This document shows positions 25,677 through 33,366 of a stretch of 58,879 nucleotides of DNA, one piece after another. Origin of the DNA: a virus; the IMG/VR virus record IMGVR_UViG_3300042090_001401, positions 1-58,879 of that record; one strand, 5' to 3'. The position numbers and the translations under genes are program-made. How positions within the stretch are numbered: the first letter of the stretch is position 1; each line of letters starts with the position of its first letter. The notes below the pieces were generated by a model. That model saw nothing but the letters and a program-made list of their open reading frames with translations. It was not told the DNA's origin and made no database searches.

Positions 25677-27173
25677 TTACGACGAGGGCAGGTACGGGAA
25701 AATCGACAGGCCCGCAACAAAGCCGGTGACCGGGTCCTGGAAACCGGCCGCCTTCGAGCTGATGATCACCGACTTGTTCATCTCCAGCTTGCGACCGTCG
25801 GCGGTTAGGTTCGCGGCCGAGATGTCGAACAGCATTCCGAAGTCGCCGTTACGCGCGGCGACGTCGACGGCCACCTGTTCGTTGTTGTGGACGCCGATGA
25901 TGATCTGGTCGCTCGTGAAGATGACCTCGGCCTCCCAGTCGCACTCGAAGTAGCCAACGTTCAACTTCGAGGCGCCGAGGATGCCGAGCTCCTTCTCGGG
26001 CGTCACGTTGTTCTTGCACGTGATCTTGATCGACTGGAAGTCGGTCGACACCGCCGCCTCGGCCGTGGTCGTCAGACGCAGCCGCATCAGGTCGGTCGCG
26101 GTCGACACCGCTGCCTGCTTGAGCGGCGCCAGCGCCGAGCTCGCACCGGTCTGTCGCGTGACCGTCGGGTCGTTCGAGACCGTGCCCTTGAACCCGAGGT
26201 TGAGCGTCGCCTTCGTCGTCAGCGAGAAGTTGAACGTGCACTCGTCGAGCATGTTGCCGAGCATGTACTCGTACTCGGGCGTGCCGACCGCGTTGAGGTC
26301 GGTGTACGTGACCTCGAACGACCACGACGGCATCAGGTACGAGGCGTTGTTCGACGCGACGTTGCAGACCCACCGCGAGAAGAACAGCTCGATGGTCTTG
26401 CCGGTGCCGGTGTCGGCCGAGCCGACGGTCCACGACCGGCGCTGCAGCGTCAGCAGGTTGCTCGTGATCGACACGATGCGCGCGAAGCCGCGATAGGCCA
26501 GCGTCGCGAACGAGTTGCCGCCGCCGAGCGCGGTGTCGCCGCCGACCCAGATCCACTGCCCGACGTTGAGGCCGAGCGACGTGAAGTTGAGGGTCGTGCT
26601 CGTCAGGTTGCCCGACGAGTTCATCTGCACGTCGCCGCTGGTCGCGCGCACGCCGGCGACCTCGAGCGTCGCGTTCGCGGGACACGTCTCGTTCACCAGC
26701 GTGTCGCCGGTGACAATGCTCGTGCCGGTCGAGCCCGTCGTGAGCACGTGCAGGCCGTTGTTGGCCGCGCCGGCGACCGAGGCCCCCGAGTAGTAGACCA
26801 TGATGCCGCTCGCCAGCGCGCCGCCCGACGCGACCGTCCACGCGTTCGACGCGACCGCGGTCGGCCGGAAGTACGCGGTGCCCGTGCCGCCGCTCTGCTG
26901 CACGGTCGACATGAAGATCCCCGACGCGAACTCGTCGAGGACGTCCTTCGTGAGGTCCGCGTCGAACGAGAACTTGGAGTCCTCGTCGACCAGGATGCTC
27001 TGCTGATACATCCGGTTCTGCGAGATCGGCATCCGGCTCAGCTTCTTGTACGTCGGACCGTAGTCCCCGAAACTGTTCGGCTGGAGCTGCAGCCAGCCCG
27101 AGCTCGGCAGCGTGCTGAGCGTCGACTCCAGCCCCACGTTGAGATTTACGCGCTCGGTGAGTACCTGGGCCAT
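25677..27173 (-). CDS. major tail tube protein
   Basis: 498 residues, larger than the usual 150-350, suggesting added Ig-like decorations. Starts MAQVLTERVNLNVGLESTL; SQNRMYQQSILVDEDSKFSFDADLTKD is characteristic of tail tube proteins, as is CTFNFSLTTKATLNLGFKG near residue 310. Polymerises around the tape measure. A TGGACA-17-TAGCCT promoter lies directly upstream, with the -10 ending 6 bases before the ATG. Confidence 0.8.
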   Translation of the reverse strand: MAQVLTERVNLNVGLESTLSTLPSSGWLQLQPNSFGDYGPTYKKLSRMPISQNRMYQQSILVDEDSKFSFDADLTKDVLDEFASGIFMSTVQQSGGTGTAYFRPTAVASNAWTVASGGALASGIMVYYSGASVAGAANNGLHVLTTGSTGTSIVTGDTLVNETCPANATLEVAGVRATSGDVQMNSSGNLTSTTLNFTSLGLNVGQWIWVGGDTALGGGNSFATLAYRGFARIVSITSNLLTLQRRSWTVGSADTGTGKTIELFFSRWVCNVASNNASYLMPSWSFEVTYTDLNAVGTPEYEYMLGNMLDECTFNFSLTTKATLNLGFKGTVSNDPTVTRQTGASSALAPLKQAAVSTATDLMRLRLTTTAEAAVSTDFQSIKITCKNNVTPEKELGILGASKLNVGYFECDWEAEVIFTSDQIIIGVHNNEQVAVDVAARNGDFGMLFDISAANLTADGRKLEMNKSVIISSKAAGFQDPVTGFVAGLSIFPYLPSS

Positions 27174-27179
27174 GCGCGC

Positions 27180-27208
27180 AGGCTAAAGCCCCCGGCCGAA
27201 TCTGTCCA
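27180..27208 (-). promoter_or_regulatory. late-class promoter for the major tail tube gene
   Basis: TGGACA, 17-base spacer, TAGCCT, 6 bases to the ATG at 27173. Confidence 0.8.
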
Positions 27209-27266
27209 CCCACGCCCCACGCGTCGCGTCTCGCCGGTCCTACGCGACAACTGTCGCGACTGCGAA

Positions 27267-27289
27267 CCGTCGCACCTCGAGCCGCGACG
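27267..27289. repeat. right copy of the inverted 23-bp dyad element
   Basis: Exact reverse complement of 9009-9031. It begins two bases from the stop codon of the 27291-27719 gene, as the left copy does for the giant tail gene, so the two copies bracket the tail module (9032-27173). Confidence 0.85.
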
Positions 27290-27290
27290 A

Positions 27291-27719
27291 CTATACGTTC
27301 CACGTGTAGTAGGTGAACGGGACCGTGACGAGCATCGAGTAGAACTGGCCCTCCGTGCCGACCGGTCGCCACGACGCCTCGTAGCAGATCACTCCGTCGT
27401 CGCCGCTCGTCTGCGCGAACCGCTGGCCCTCGAAGATCTGCTGCACGTAGCCGACCCACGTCAGCGCGAGCTGGCTGCCCTGGTCGACCGGGATGTTCAG
27501 CTTCGCGAGGATGAGACCGTTGCGTCGGAACTTGCGCGAGCCCGGCGCGGCGACCGTCCACTGCTGATTCCTCGTGCCCTGCACCTGCAGCAGCGCGTAG
27601 CCGGTCGCCGGCTGGTCCGCGGCCTCGTCGTCGAGCACCGTCGGGATGTTCGACGACAGCCCCGGCCACAGCGACAGCCACTGCTTTTGGATCGCCTGCT
27701 CGGCGGCCGCGGGCAGCAC
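27291..27719 (-). CDS. tail terminator-like / tail completion protein
   Basis: 142 residues, GTG start. LPAAAEQAIQKQWLSLWPGL, TGYALLQVQGTR and a Tyr/Trp-rich C terminus (FYSMLVTVPFTYYTW) resemble small tail-completion proteins (DUF4128/gpU-like) that cap the tail and join it to the head. Position between the gp10-like protein and the tail tube supports this. Confidence 0.6.
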   Translation of the reverse strand: MLPAAAEQAIQKQWLSLWPGLSSNIPTVLDDEAADQPATGYALLQVQGTRNQQWTVAAPGSRKFRRNGLILAKLNIPVDQGSQLALTWVGYVQQIFEGQRFAQTSGDDGVICYEASWRPVGTEGQFYSMLVTVPFTYYTWNV

Positions 27720-28217
27720 CTAGCGCTCCTCGATGTCGGCGACCGCGTGGAACGACGCCTCCGCGCCGTACTCCTCCTCGATCGTCTGACACGCGCGCTC
27801 GACCGCGTTCTCGATGAACCCGGCCGGCTGCTGCGAGCTGTGCCCGTCGTTCAACGAGCCCGGACCGACCATGTAGGGGACGTTGTTGGTCACGTACAGG
27901 TCGCCGTCCTCAAGCGTGTACTCGAGCACGTCGGCGCGGCCGGTCTCCTGCGCGCCGCCCGCGGTCGTCGAGCCGCGGTTGACCTCGACGCCGCGGCGGT
28001 ACTCGCTGCGCGTCTGCTCGCCGTCCTCGTCCATGAACGGCGCGCTGCGCGACGGCACCCAGTTCGCCGCGGCGTGCCGCGTGTCGACCGGGGTGTCCTC
28101 GACCAGGTTGGCGAGGACCTCGAACGTCGCGGCGATCGCCACCTGCTCGACGTCGCGGGTCGCGTGCGCGAGCTCGGCCTCGATCTGCTCGTCCAGGTCG
28201 TCGAACGGGTCGGCCAC
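27720..28217 (-). CDS. HK97 gp10-like minor tail/head-tail joining protein
   Basis: 165 residues, GTG start. Typical features of this family: an early DEQIEAELAHATRDVEQVAIAA helix, TPVDTRHAAANWVPSRS (PVDTG-like), and VTNNVPYMVGPGSLNDGHSSQQP (the conserved N-x-x-PYa..le.G..). It probably contributes to the head-tail interface. Confidence 0.75.
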   Translation of the reverse strand: MADPFDDLDEQIEAELAHATRDVEQVAIAATFEVLANLVEDTPVDTRHAAANWVPSRSAPFMDEDGEQTRSEYRRGVEVNRGSTTAGGAQETGRADVLEYTLEDGDLYVTNNVPYMVGPGSLNDGHSSQQPAGFIENAVERACQTIEEEYGAEASFHAVADIEER

Positions 28218-28220
28218 GGG

Positions 28221-28970
28221 CTACCGCCCGCGCCGGTGGGGCTTGCCCTTGGCGACCTGCTGCGGCGCGGGCGTCGGCGGCGGGGGCAGCGGGAACGACG
28301 GCGTGGCGACCGAGACGCGCTCGCCGGGCGTCGCGAGGAACCGGACCACCTGCGACTCCGGTCCGGCGTCGGCGAAGTGCGCGGCCTCGGCCAGGATGGC
28401 CGCGTCGGCGTCGAGCTCGGCCGCGCTGCCGACGGCCTCCTCGTCCTCGACCGCGTGCGGCTGCACGTCGCGCCACGACCCCTCGGGCAGTTCGTACGCG
28501 GCGCCCTCTGGCACCTGTTCGCGTCTGGCGTCGATGTAGGCGCGGTCGCCGCGATGGACGCGCTGCATCACGCGGACTGTCCGCGTCCCGGGCCCGGCGT
28601 CGACCCCGGCGTCGACCCCGGCGACGCCACCGGCCCTCAGGGCGTTCGCAGTGGCCGCGTCGCCGCCGATCGGCACGTCGACAGCGACCAGCACGGTGTC
28701 GCCGTCCTGCGCGCGCTGGGCGCGTTTCGCGCGCTCCTGGCGGCTGACCGGCAGGTCCTCGGCGCCCTGCGCGGGCGCGCGCGGGTCCTCGTGGCCGATC
28801 AGCCGCTGGTCGTGCCACATGCGCAGGTTGCGGAGCGTGACCCCCGCGTAGCGCTGCCACACGAACTTCTCGCCGACCTGGAACGTGCGGTCGCCGAGCC
28901 GCATGCCCGGTCGGAGCACGTAAAGCGTCGCGTCGGCGTCCAGCTCTCGGTGACCGCGGATGCGGGGCAT
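28221..28970 (-). CDS. hypothetical protein at the head-tail boundary carrying a tape-measure-like motif
   Basis: 249 residues, ATG 8 bases after a TGGACT-17-CATGCT promoter. The N-terminal part has DATLYVLRPGMRLGDRTFQVGEK; the middle is Asp/Ala/Val-rich, with a repeated VDAGVDAG unit; the C terminus has FLATPGERVSVATP followed by Pro-rich and Arg/Lys tails. The ATPGERVSVATP core is the same as in the tape measure C terminus and is encoded by an identical 32-base stretch. Function unknown; could be a docking or scaffold partner. Confidence 0.55.
   Translation of the reverse strand: MPRIRGHRELDADATLYVLRPGMRLGDRTFQVGEKFVWQRYAGVTLRNLRMWHDQRLIGHEDPRAPAQGAEDLPVSRQERAKRAQRAQDGDTVLVAVDVPIGGDAATANALRAGGVAGVDAGVDAGPGTRTVRVMQRVHRGDRAYIDARREQVPEGAAYELPEGSWRDVQPHAVEDEEAVGSAAELDADAAILAEAAHFADAGPESQVVRFLATPGERVSVATPSFPLPPPPTPAPQQVAKGKPHRRGR
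28300..28331. repeat. 32-bp direct repeat, second copy
   Basis: Identical to 21169-21200 in the tape measure gene. Flanks diverge at once apart from scattered matches, so this looks like a transferred or strongly constrained module. Confidence 0.85.
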
Positions 28971-28978
28971 CTGGGGCG

Positions 28979-29007
28979 AGCATGCCCCGCCCCGATCCGC
29001 GAGTCCA
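28979..29007 (-). promoter_or_regulatory. late-class promoter for the 28221-28970 gene
   Basis: TGGACT, 17-base spacer, CATGCT, 8 bases to the ATG. It lies just after the capsid gene stop codon at 29011. Confidence 0.65.
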
Positions 29008-29010
29008 GGG

Positions 29011-30111
29011 CTAGACGACCGGCGTGATCCACACGCCGAGGTCGGGCGCGATCACCTTGTGGATGAAGGCGCTTTGCATCTCGACGTAGTCCGACTCGTA
29101 CTGCTCGAGGCGGTACTTCTTGATGCGGAACCCGACGTCCGCCGACAGGTACCGACGCCACGTGAACGTGCGCACCGCGGTCACGTCCTCGATCGTCGAG
29201 TCCGGGTTTTTGTACTGCAGCAGCGCGTTGTTGCCGGCGATGTACGAGCCCGAGAACGTGCCGCCTTCCGGGGCCGTGTTGTAGACCGCGGACATCACCA
29301 CGATCTCCTCGAGGTTCATCACCGCGGCGCACAGGTCCGTGGTGATGTGGGCGAGCGTGTTGTTGATCTGCCCGCCGTACTTCAGACGGTCGATCAGCTC
29401 GGCGTGGTTCGTCAGCACGTCCCACACCTGCTGCCCCATCGCGAGGCTGTTCGGGCGGTAGCCCGTCAGCAGCTCGACGAGGGTGCACATCGCCTGCACG
29501 TCCTCGATCGGCGTCGACCCGGAGATCGACCACTTCTGCAGCGTGCCGCCCGAGATGTTCGAGGCGGACGAGTTGCCCGTGATGTTGGTCGTCCACGTGC
29601 CGGACGCGAACACGACCGACGCGAACGCCAGCTCGCGGCGGATGCGCTCGAGGCGGGTCACGAACCGCATCGCCGAGCGGTCGCTGTTGAGCGGCGCGTC
29701 CTCGTTCGCGCGCACCATGTCCGGGATCGCCTTGCGCACCGCGTACGGCGTGCAGGCGAACGAGCCGGTCGTGATGCCGTAGCCGGCGTCGACGGCCTCG
29801 GCGCCGATGCCGCGGACCTTCATCTCGTCACGGAACCAGTAGTCCTTCGTGAAGATGAAGTAGAGGTCCGAGCGGTTGTCGCTCGGGATGATCGGGGCGA
29901 GGTTGTCCGCCTGGAACTTGTCGAGCGACTGGGCGTACGCGACCGACAGGTTCGTGAGCGGTCGGTTGACGTGGACGTCGCCCGGGGTCGGGATGCCCTT
30001 GGCGATGCGACGGCCCTGCCCGAGCCCGAACCGCTTCTTGATCGCGTCGAGCTCGCGCTGGTAGCCGGTCGCCTTGTCGGAGAGCTGCCGGCGGAGGATC
30101 TTGGTCTGCAT
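29011..30111 (-). CDS. major capsid protein
   Basis: 366 residues, ATG preceded by AAGGA. HK97-fold type features: an N-terminal Lys/Arg helix, VNRPLTNLSVAYAQ (N-arm), an extended central beta region, VEEL-type helix EDVQAMCTLVELLTGYRPNSLAMGQQVWDVL (spine helix), and DLCAAVMNLEEIVVMSAVYNTAPEGG. Position after the decoration protein and protease genes fits. I place it by context and overall pattern; similar to the capsid family with conserved N-terminal NRPL. Confidence 0.8.
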   Translation of the reverse strand: MQTKILRRQLSDKATGYQRELDAIKKRFGLGQGRRIAKGIPTPGDVHVNRPLTNLSVAYAQSLDKFQADNLAPIIPSDNRSDLYFIFTKDYWFRDEMKVRGIGAEAVDAGYGITTGSFACTPYAVRKAIPDMVRANEDAPLNSDRSAMRFVTRLERIRRELAFASVVFASGTWTTNITGNSSASNISGGTLQKWSISGSTPIEDVQAMCTLVELLTGYRPNSLAMGQQVWDVLTNHAELIDRLKYGGQINNTLAHITTDLCAAVMNLEEIVVMSAVYNTAPEGGTFSGSYIAGNNALLQYKNPDSTIEDVTAVRTFTWRRYLSADVGFRIKKYRLEQYESDYVEMQSAFIHKVIAPDLGVWITPVV

Positions 30112-30167
30112 CGTCTGGGTCCTTGTGGGCTAGGGCGGGTTGCTGCTGCGGATGGGTTGGACGCGGC
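30112..30167. other. short intergenic gap before the major capsid gene
   Basis: 56 bases with the capsid ribosome site AAGGA; no promoter of the late class. The capsid gene is probably read from upstream promoters. Confidence 0.5.
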
Positions 30168-31175
30168 CTAGAACGCGGCGACCGCGGTCGGCAGGATCTC
30201 GCGCCACGCGGCGCCGTCCCACTCGACGCCGACGTACGCGCCGGTCGTGGTAATCGCGGTGGTCTGCCCCCACCCGGTCGACGTCACGCCGAGCTTGGTC
30301 AGAAACGCGCCGGTGATCTTGCCCGACGGCGTCGACGCCGCGGTCGTCACGTAGAAGTAAACGCGCTCGCCGGGAACGTTGCCGTTCGCGAGCGAGCTCG
30401 CGACGGTGCCGGTCACCGACAGGTTCTGCTCGGAGTGGAGGTCCGAGCCACCGATGTTCGTCGTGCCGACGACGATGGCGCCCGCCGCGGCGGTGCCCGC
30501 GCGTCGCTTGCTGACGATGTGCCAGCCGGTCGCCGCGCGCCACTCCAGCTCGATCATCTGGCCGACGAAGTCGAAGAAGTAGGTCGCCTGCTCGCCGGTG
30601 AACGGGGTCGTGATCGTCAACGTGCCGGCCGGCGTGGTCGAGGCGACCGAGCACTCGATCCGCTTGCGTTGACCGTTCACGACGCCGTTAGGCAGCGTGT
30701 ACGCCTGCGTCCCGGTGACCGAGATATACGAGGTCACCGTGTAGGCCGACAGGTTGCCGGACGTGACCGTCTCGTCGCCGCCGACGTAGCTGTTCGCGAC
30801 GCCCATCGTGCCGAGAAGGGCGATCGCCACCTGGCCCGAGCTCGCACCCTGGATGCACCGCGCGGTGCCCGAGCCGGCCGCGATGTCGGTCGCGTTGCAC
30901 GCGACGCACTGGCCGGACGCGTTGGTCTTGAGCACGTTACCCGAGGCGACCGTGCCGCCGGCGTACCACTGCGACGCGCCGATGAAGCCGATCGAGATCG
31001 GGTCGTTCAGGTTGATCGCGTCGTCGTTCTGCACGACGCCGACGATCGAGCCGCCCGCGGACGGCAGCACCGGGTTGCCGGACGAGTTGACGTCGACCGC
31101 CAGGAACAGGTTGGCCGCGAACGACGAGTTGCCGTTCGGGAGGGTGATCACGCGGAGCGAATTTGAGCTGGCCAT
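30168..31175 (-). CDS. capsid decoration-type protein
   Basis: 335 residues. GGAG precedes the ATG. The N-terminal third (GGSIVGVVQNDDAINLNDPISIGFIGASQWYAGGTVASG) resembles DUF2190-like capsid decoration proteins; the remainder is Ser/Thr/Gly-rich beta structure (SYISVTGTQAYTLPNG; WHIVSKRRAGTAAAGAIVVG). It lies directly before the capsid gene, as decoration genes often do. It may have an extra C-terminal Ig-like domain. Confidence 0.65.
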   Translation of the reverse strand: MASSNSLRVITLPNGNSSFAANLFLAVDVNSSGNPVLPSAGGSIVGVVQNDDAINLNDPISIGFIGASQWYAGGTVASGNVLKTNASGQCVACNATDIAAGSGTARCIQGASSGQVAIALLGTMGVANSYVGGDETVTSGNLSAYTVTSYISVTGTQAYTLPNGVVNGQRKRIECSVASTTPAGTLTITTPFTGEQATYFFDFVGQMIELEWRAATGWHIVSKRRAGTAAAGAIVVGTTNIGGSDLHSEQNLSVTGTVASSLANGNVPGERVYFYVTTAASTPSGKITGAFLTKLGVTSTGWGQTTAITTTGAYVGVEWDGAAWREILPTAVAAF

Positions 31176-31231
31176 GTCCTGGTCTCCGGGTCGGTGTGTC
31201 TAGGTTGCGTGGGGTTGTTGGGCGGCTCGCG

Positions 31232-32020
31232 CTACGCGGCGCCGCCCGCCTCGTCGTCGTCGCCGCCGACGGTCTCGACCTCGCCGTCGTCGTCGGCGTA
31301 GTCGTCGAGCTCGGGGTTGTCGCCCTGCGGCACGCGGTGGTAGTTGCCGGCGCGGCCCTGGCGGACCTCCATCTCGGCGTACAGCTCCTGGCCCTCGGCG
31401 GTCTTGAGCACCGCGTCGTAGGCCTTGTGATAGCTGATCTTGTCGTCCTTCATCTTCGCCTTGGCCAACGCCTCGAGCGCGGCCTCGGGGTTGAGGTCGT
31501 CGCCGTCGCCGCCGTCGTCGTCGGGGACGTTGACGCCGGCGCGCTTGCCGATCGCGGAGCGCTTCGCGAGCGCGCGTTCGCCCGCGGCGATGGACGCCAT
31601 CGCGGCCTTGAGCGCGTCGCCGTCGTCCTTGCCCGAGAACTCCTTCTCGACGGCCTTCAGGATGCGCGCGCGGATGCCGATGTCGCCGGGGTACGACTTC
31701 ATCAGCTTGGTCGCCTTGGCCTCGGCCTCGGCGCGCTCGGCGCGCTCCTCCTGCTTGCGCAGCTTCTCGGCGTTCGCGTCGTTCGCGCGCGCGAGCCGCT
31801 CGGCGATCTGTCCGTGCGACTTGCGGATCTCCGTGCCGTCGTCGCACTTGTACACGACGGGGTCGGAGTCGCCGGCCGCCTTCACGAGCGCCTCGCGCTG
31901 CGATGCGGTCAACCCGACGAAGGCCTCCTGGTCGCGCTTGGCGAGCGTCCGGTAGTGCGCCTTGTGGGCGTCGGACATCTCGGCGAGGGCTTCGAGCTCG
32001 GCCTGCTTCTTCGGGTCCAT
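31232..32020 (-). CDS. nested scaffolding protein (internal start inside the protease gene)
   Basis: 262 residues, same frame and stop as the long protease-scaffold ORF. The internal ATG at 32020 has AAGGAG 6 bases upstream, and a late-class promoter (TGGACA-17-TAGCGT) lies 26 bases before it. The product is highly charged and helical (EELEALAEMSDAH..., NANAEKLRKQEERAERAEAEA, ending in an acidic tail), as capsid scaffolds are. This matches the lambda C/Nu3 arrangement, where the scaffold is made in excess from an internal start. Confidence 0.75.
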   Translation of the reverse strand: MDPKKQAELEALAEMSDAHKAHYRTLAKRDQEAFVGLTASQREALVKAAGDSDPVVYKCDDGTEIRKSHGQIAERLARANDANAEKLRKQEERAERAEAEAKATKLMKSYPGDIGIRARILKAVEKEFSGKDDGDALKAAMASIAAGERALAKRSAIGKRAGVNVPDDDGGDGDDLNPEAALEALAKAKMKDDKISYHKAYDAVLKTAEGQELYAEMEVRQGRAGNYHRVPQGDNPELDDYADDDGEVETVGGDDDEAGGAA

Positions 32021-33331
32021 CGCGTTCTCCTTGTCCTTGCCGATGGACGCTAAAGGCCCCGGCGTGTTTTGTCCAGCGACCGCACCGCGCGCCCACTTCG
32101 GCGCGCGACGCTCGACGTTCTCCATGACCTGGGCGGTCGACGCGTTCGCCGCGTCCGCGGTCACCGCGCGGTCGATGACGAGGTCGACGTCGTGCGAGTG
32201 GCCGTCGTTCGCGGCGATCTCGATCTTGCCCGTCTTGTCGTCGACGATGAACGCGTGGCAGTGCGGGTAGTCGTCGCCCGCCTTCGTCGCGTGGCCCGTC
32301 CAGCCGCGGTCGCGGTCGTCGTCGAGGTCCTCGTCCGGGTCGATGACGTGCTGGTGGCCGGCCGACAGCGACGTGAGCACCGCGTCCTTGCGGATCCACA
32401 TCAGCGTGTCGGGCGTGACCGTCGCTGCCTTCACGATCGACACGAGCGCACCCTCCTGGGCCGGCCAGTCGACGAGCGACGCGAAGTCGATGCGGAAGTC
32501 GTCGAACACGCGCAGCCGACGCGGCTCGACCTCGGTCGCCGACTTGCCGAACCGGCCGTCGCGCGACTTGCCGCCCTTGCCCGCCTTGCCCATCGCGGCG
32601 AACTCCTTCGAGCCGTACTTCTGCCGGCCGATGTACGCGGCGAGCGCGTCCGGGTTGTCCGCGCCCTTCGACGCGAGTCGGTCGCTCAGCTCGGAGAACG
32701 CCGACTTCTCGAACGCCGCGCCCGCGCGCTTGCCGCCCTTCTTGCCACCGAACGCCGCGGCGTTCTCCTCGTGCATCGCGTCCGCATGGCGACCGAGCTC
32801 GTCCTTCTCGTCGTCGCTGAGCGCGCCGACGACGTCGTGCAGATGCTGCTCGAGCTCGACGTCGGACGGCGAGCCGTTGTGCTTGCCGCCCGGACCCCTG
32901 CGCGACTTGCCCGTCGCTGACACCTCGTGTGAGCGGTGCAGCGAGCCGCCGATCGAGAAGCCGCGACGCTCGCCGCGATCGATCTTGGACAGCAGCGAGC
33001 GATCGCGCGGCGCGAAGCCGATCACGATGCCCTCCTGGTCGGGCTCGCCGCCCAGGCCGACGATGCCGGACGTCACGCCCTTCTCGACGGGGAAGCAGTA
33101 CACGACGTCGCCGATCGTGCGCTCGTCGTGCTGCTCGTCGGAGCGACGCGAGTCCTTCATGAACTGCGCGGTCGCGCGCTTCGCGGCGTCGAGCGGGATG
33201 TGATCGCCCTGGAGGTCGAAGTACGGCTCGCCGCCGACCGTCGACACGATCAGCCACCCGTAGGCGACGCCCTCCTCGTGGTCGACCTTCGAGAAGGTCA
33301 GCTCTCGCTTCGCGAAGCCGTTGCGCGCCAT
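31232..33331 (-). CDS. prohead serine protease fused to capsid scaffold
   Basis: 699 residues. N-terminal 130 residues look like an XkdF-type phage serine protease (SKVDHEEGVAYGWLIV, GDHIPLDAAKRATAQFM, IVIGFAPRD, GERRGFSIGGSL). A basic insert follows, with DALAAYIGRQKYGSKEFAAMGK (about residue 222-243), then a His/Asp-rich segment with AGHQHVIDPDED and HCHAFIVDD near residues 320-365, and finally the scaffold from residue 438. The protease would mature the prohead and remove the scaffold. The mid-section with repeated His pairs is unusual for this family and may bind metal. Confidence 0.75.
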   Translation of the reverse strand: MARNGFAKRELTFSKVDHEEGVAYGWLIVSTVGGEPYFDLQGDHIPLDAAKRATAQFMKDSRRSDEQHDERTIGDVVYCFPVEKGVTSGIVGLGGEPDQEGIVIGFAPRDRSLLSKIDRGERRGFSIGGSLHRSHEVSATGKSRRGPGGKHNGSPSDVELEQHLHDVVGALSDDEKDELGRHADAMHEENAAAFGGKKGGKRAGAAFEKSAFSELSDRLASKGADNPDALAAYIGRQKYGSKEFAAMGKAGKGGKSRDGRFGKSATEVEPRRLRVFDDFRIDFASLVDWPAQEGALVSIVKAATVTPDTLMWIRKDAVLTSLSAGHQHVIDPDEDLDDDRDRGWTGHATKAGDDYPHCHAFIVDDKTGKIEIAANDGHSHDVDLVIDRAVTADAANASTAQVMENVERRAPKWARGAVAGQNTPGPLASIGKDKENAMDPKKQAELEALAEMSDAHKAHYRTLAKRDQEAFVGLTASQREALVKAAGDSDPVVYKCDDGTEIRKSHGQIAERLARANDANAEKLRKQEERAERAEAEAKATKLMKSYPGDIGIRARILKAVEKEFSGKDDGDALKAAMASIAAGERALAKRSAIGKRAGVNVPDDDGGDGDDLNPEAALEALAKAKMKDDKISYHKAYDAVLKTAEGQELYAEMEVRQGRAGNYHRVPQGDNPELDDYADDDGEVETVGGDDDEAGGAA
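32047..32075 (-). promoter_or_regulatory. late-class promoter inside the protease gene, for the nested scaffold
   Basis: TGGACA, 17-base spacer, TAGCGT. Unlike the others it is followed by a 26-base leader with a good ribosome site before the scaffold ATG. Confidence 0.7.
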
Positions 33332-33337
33332 GCCGCC

Positions 33338-33366
33338 AAGCTACGCGCCGCGTCCGCGCCTGTCCA
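33338..33366 (-). promoter_or_regulatory. late-class promoter for the protease-scaffold gene
   Basis: TGGACA, 17-base spacer, TAGCTT, 6 bases to the ATG at 33331. The -35 box directly follows the stop codon of the upstream gene (33367). Confidence 0.8.

Larger units (their letters stand above)
27174..27290. other. 117-bp intergenic regulatory gap before the tail tube gene
   Basis: Holds the tail tube promoter (27180-27208), a 6-bp-stem inverted repeat CGCGAC-AACT-GTCGCG (27243-27258), the GTCGCGAC palindrome (27253-27260) and the right copy of the 23-bp dyad (27267-27289). Confidence 0.7.

Noticed and set aside
25887-29027. A 1046-codon plus-strand frame opposite the tail tube and head-tail genes
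   Set aside because: Antisense shadow: highly biased composition, and it spans several well-supported minus-strand genes.
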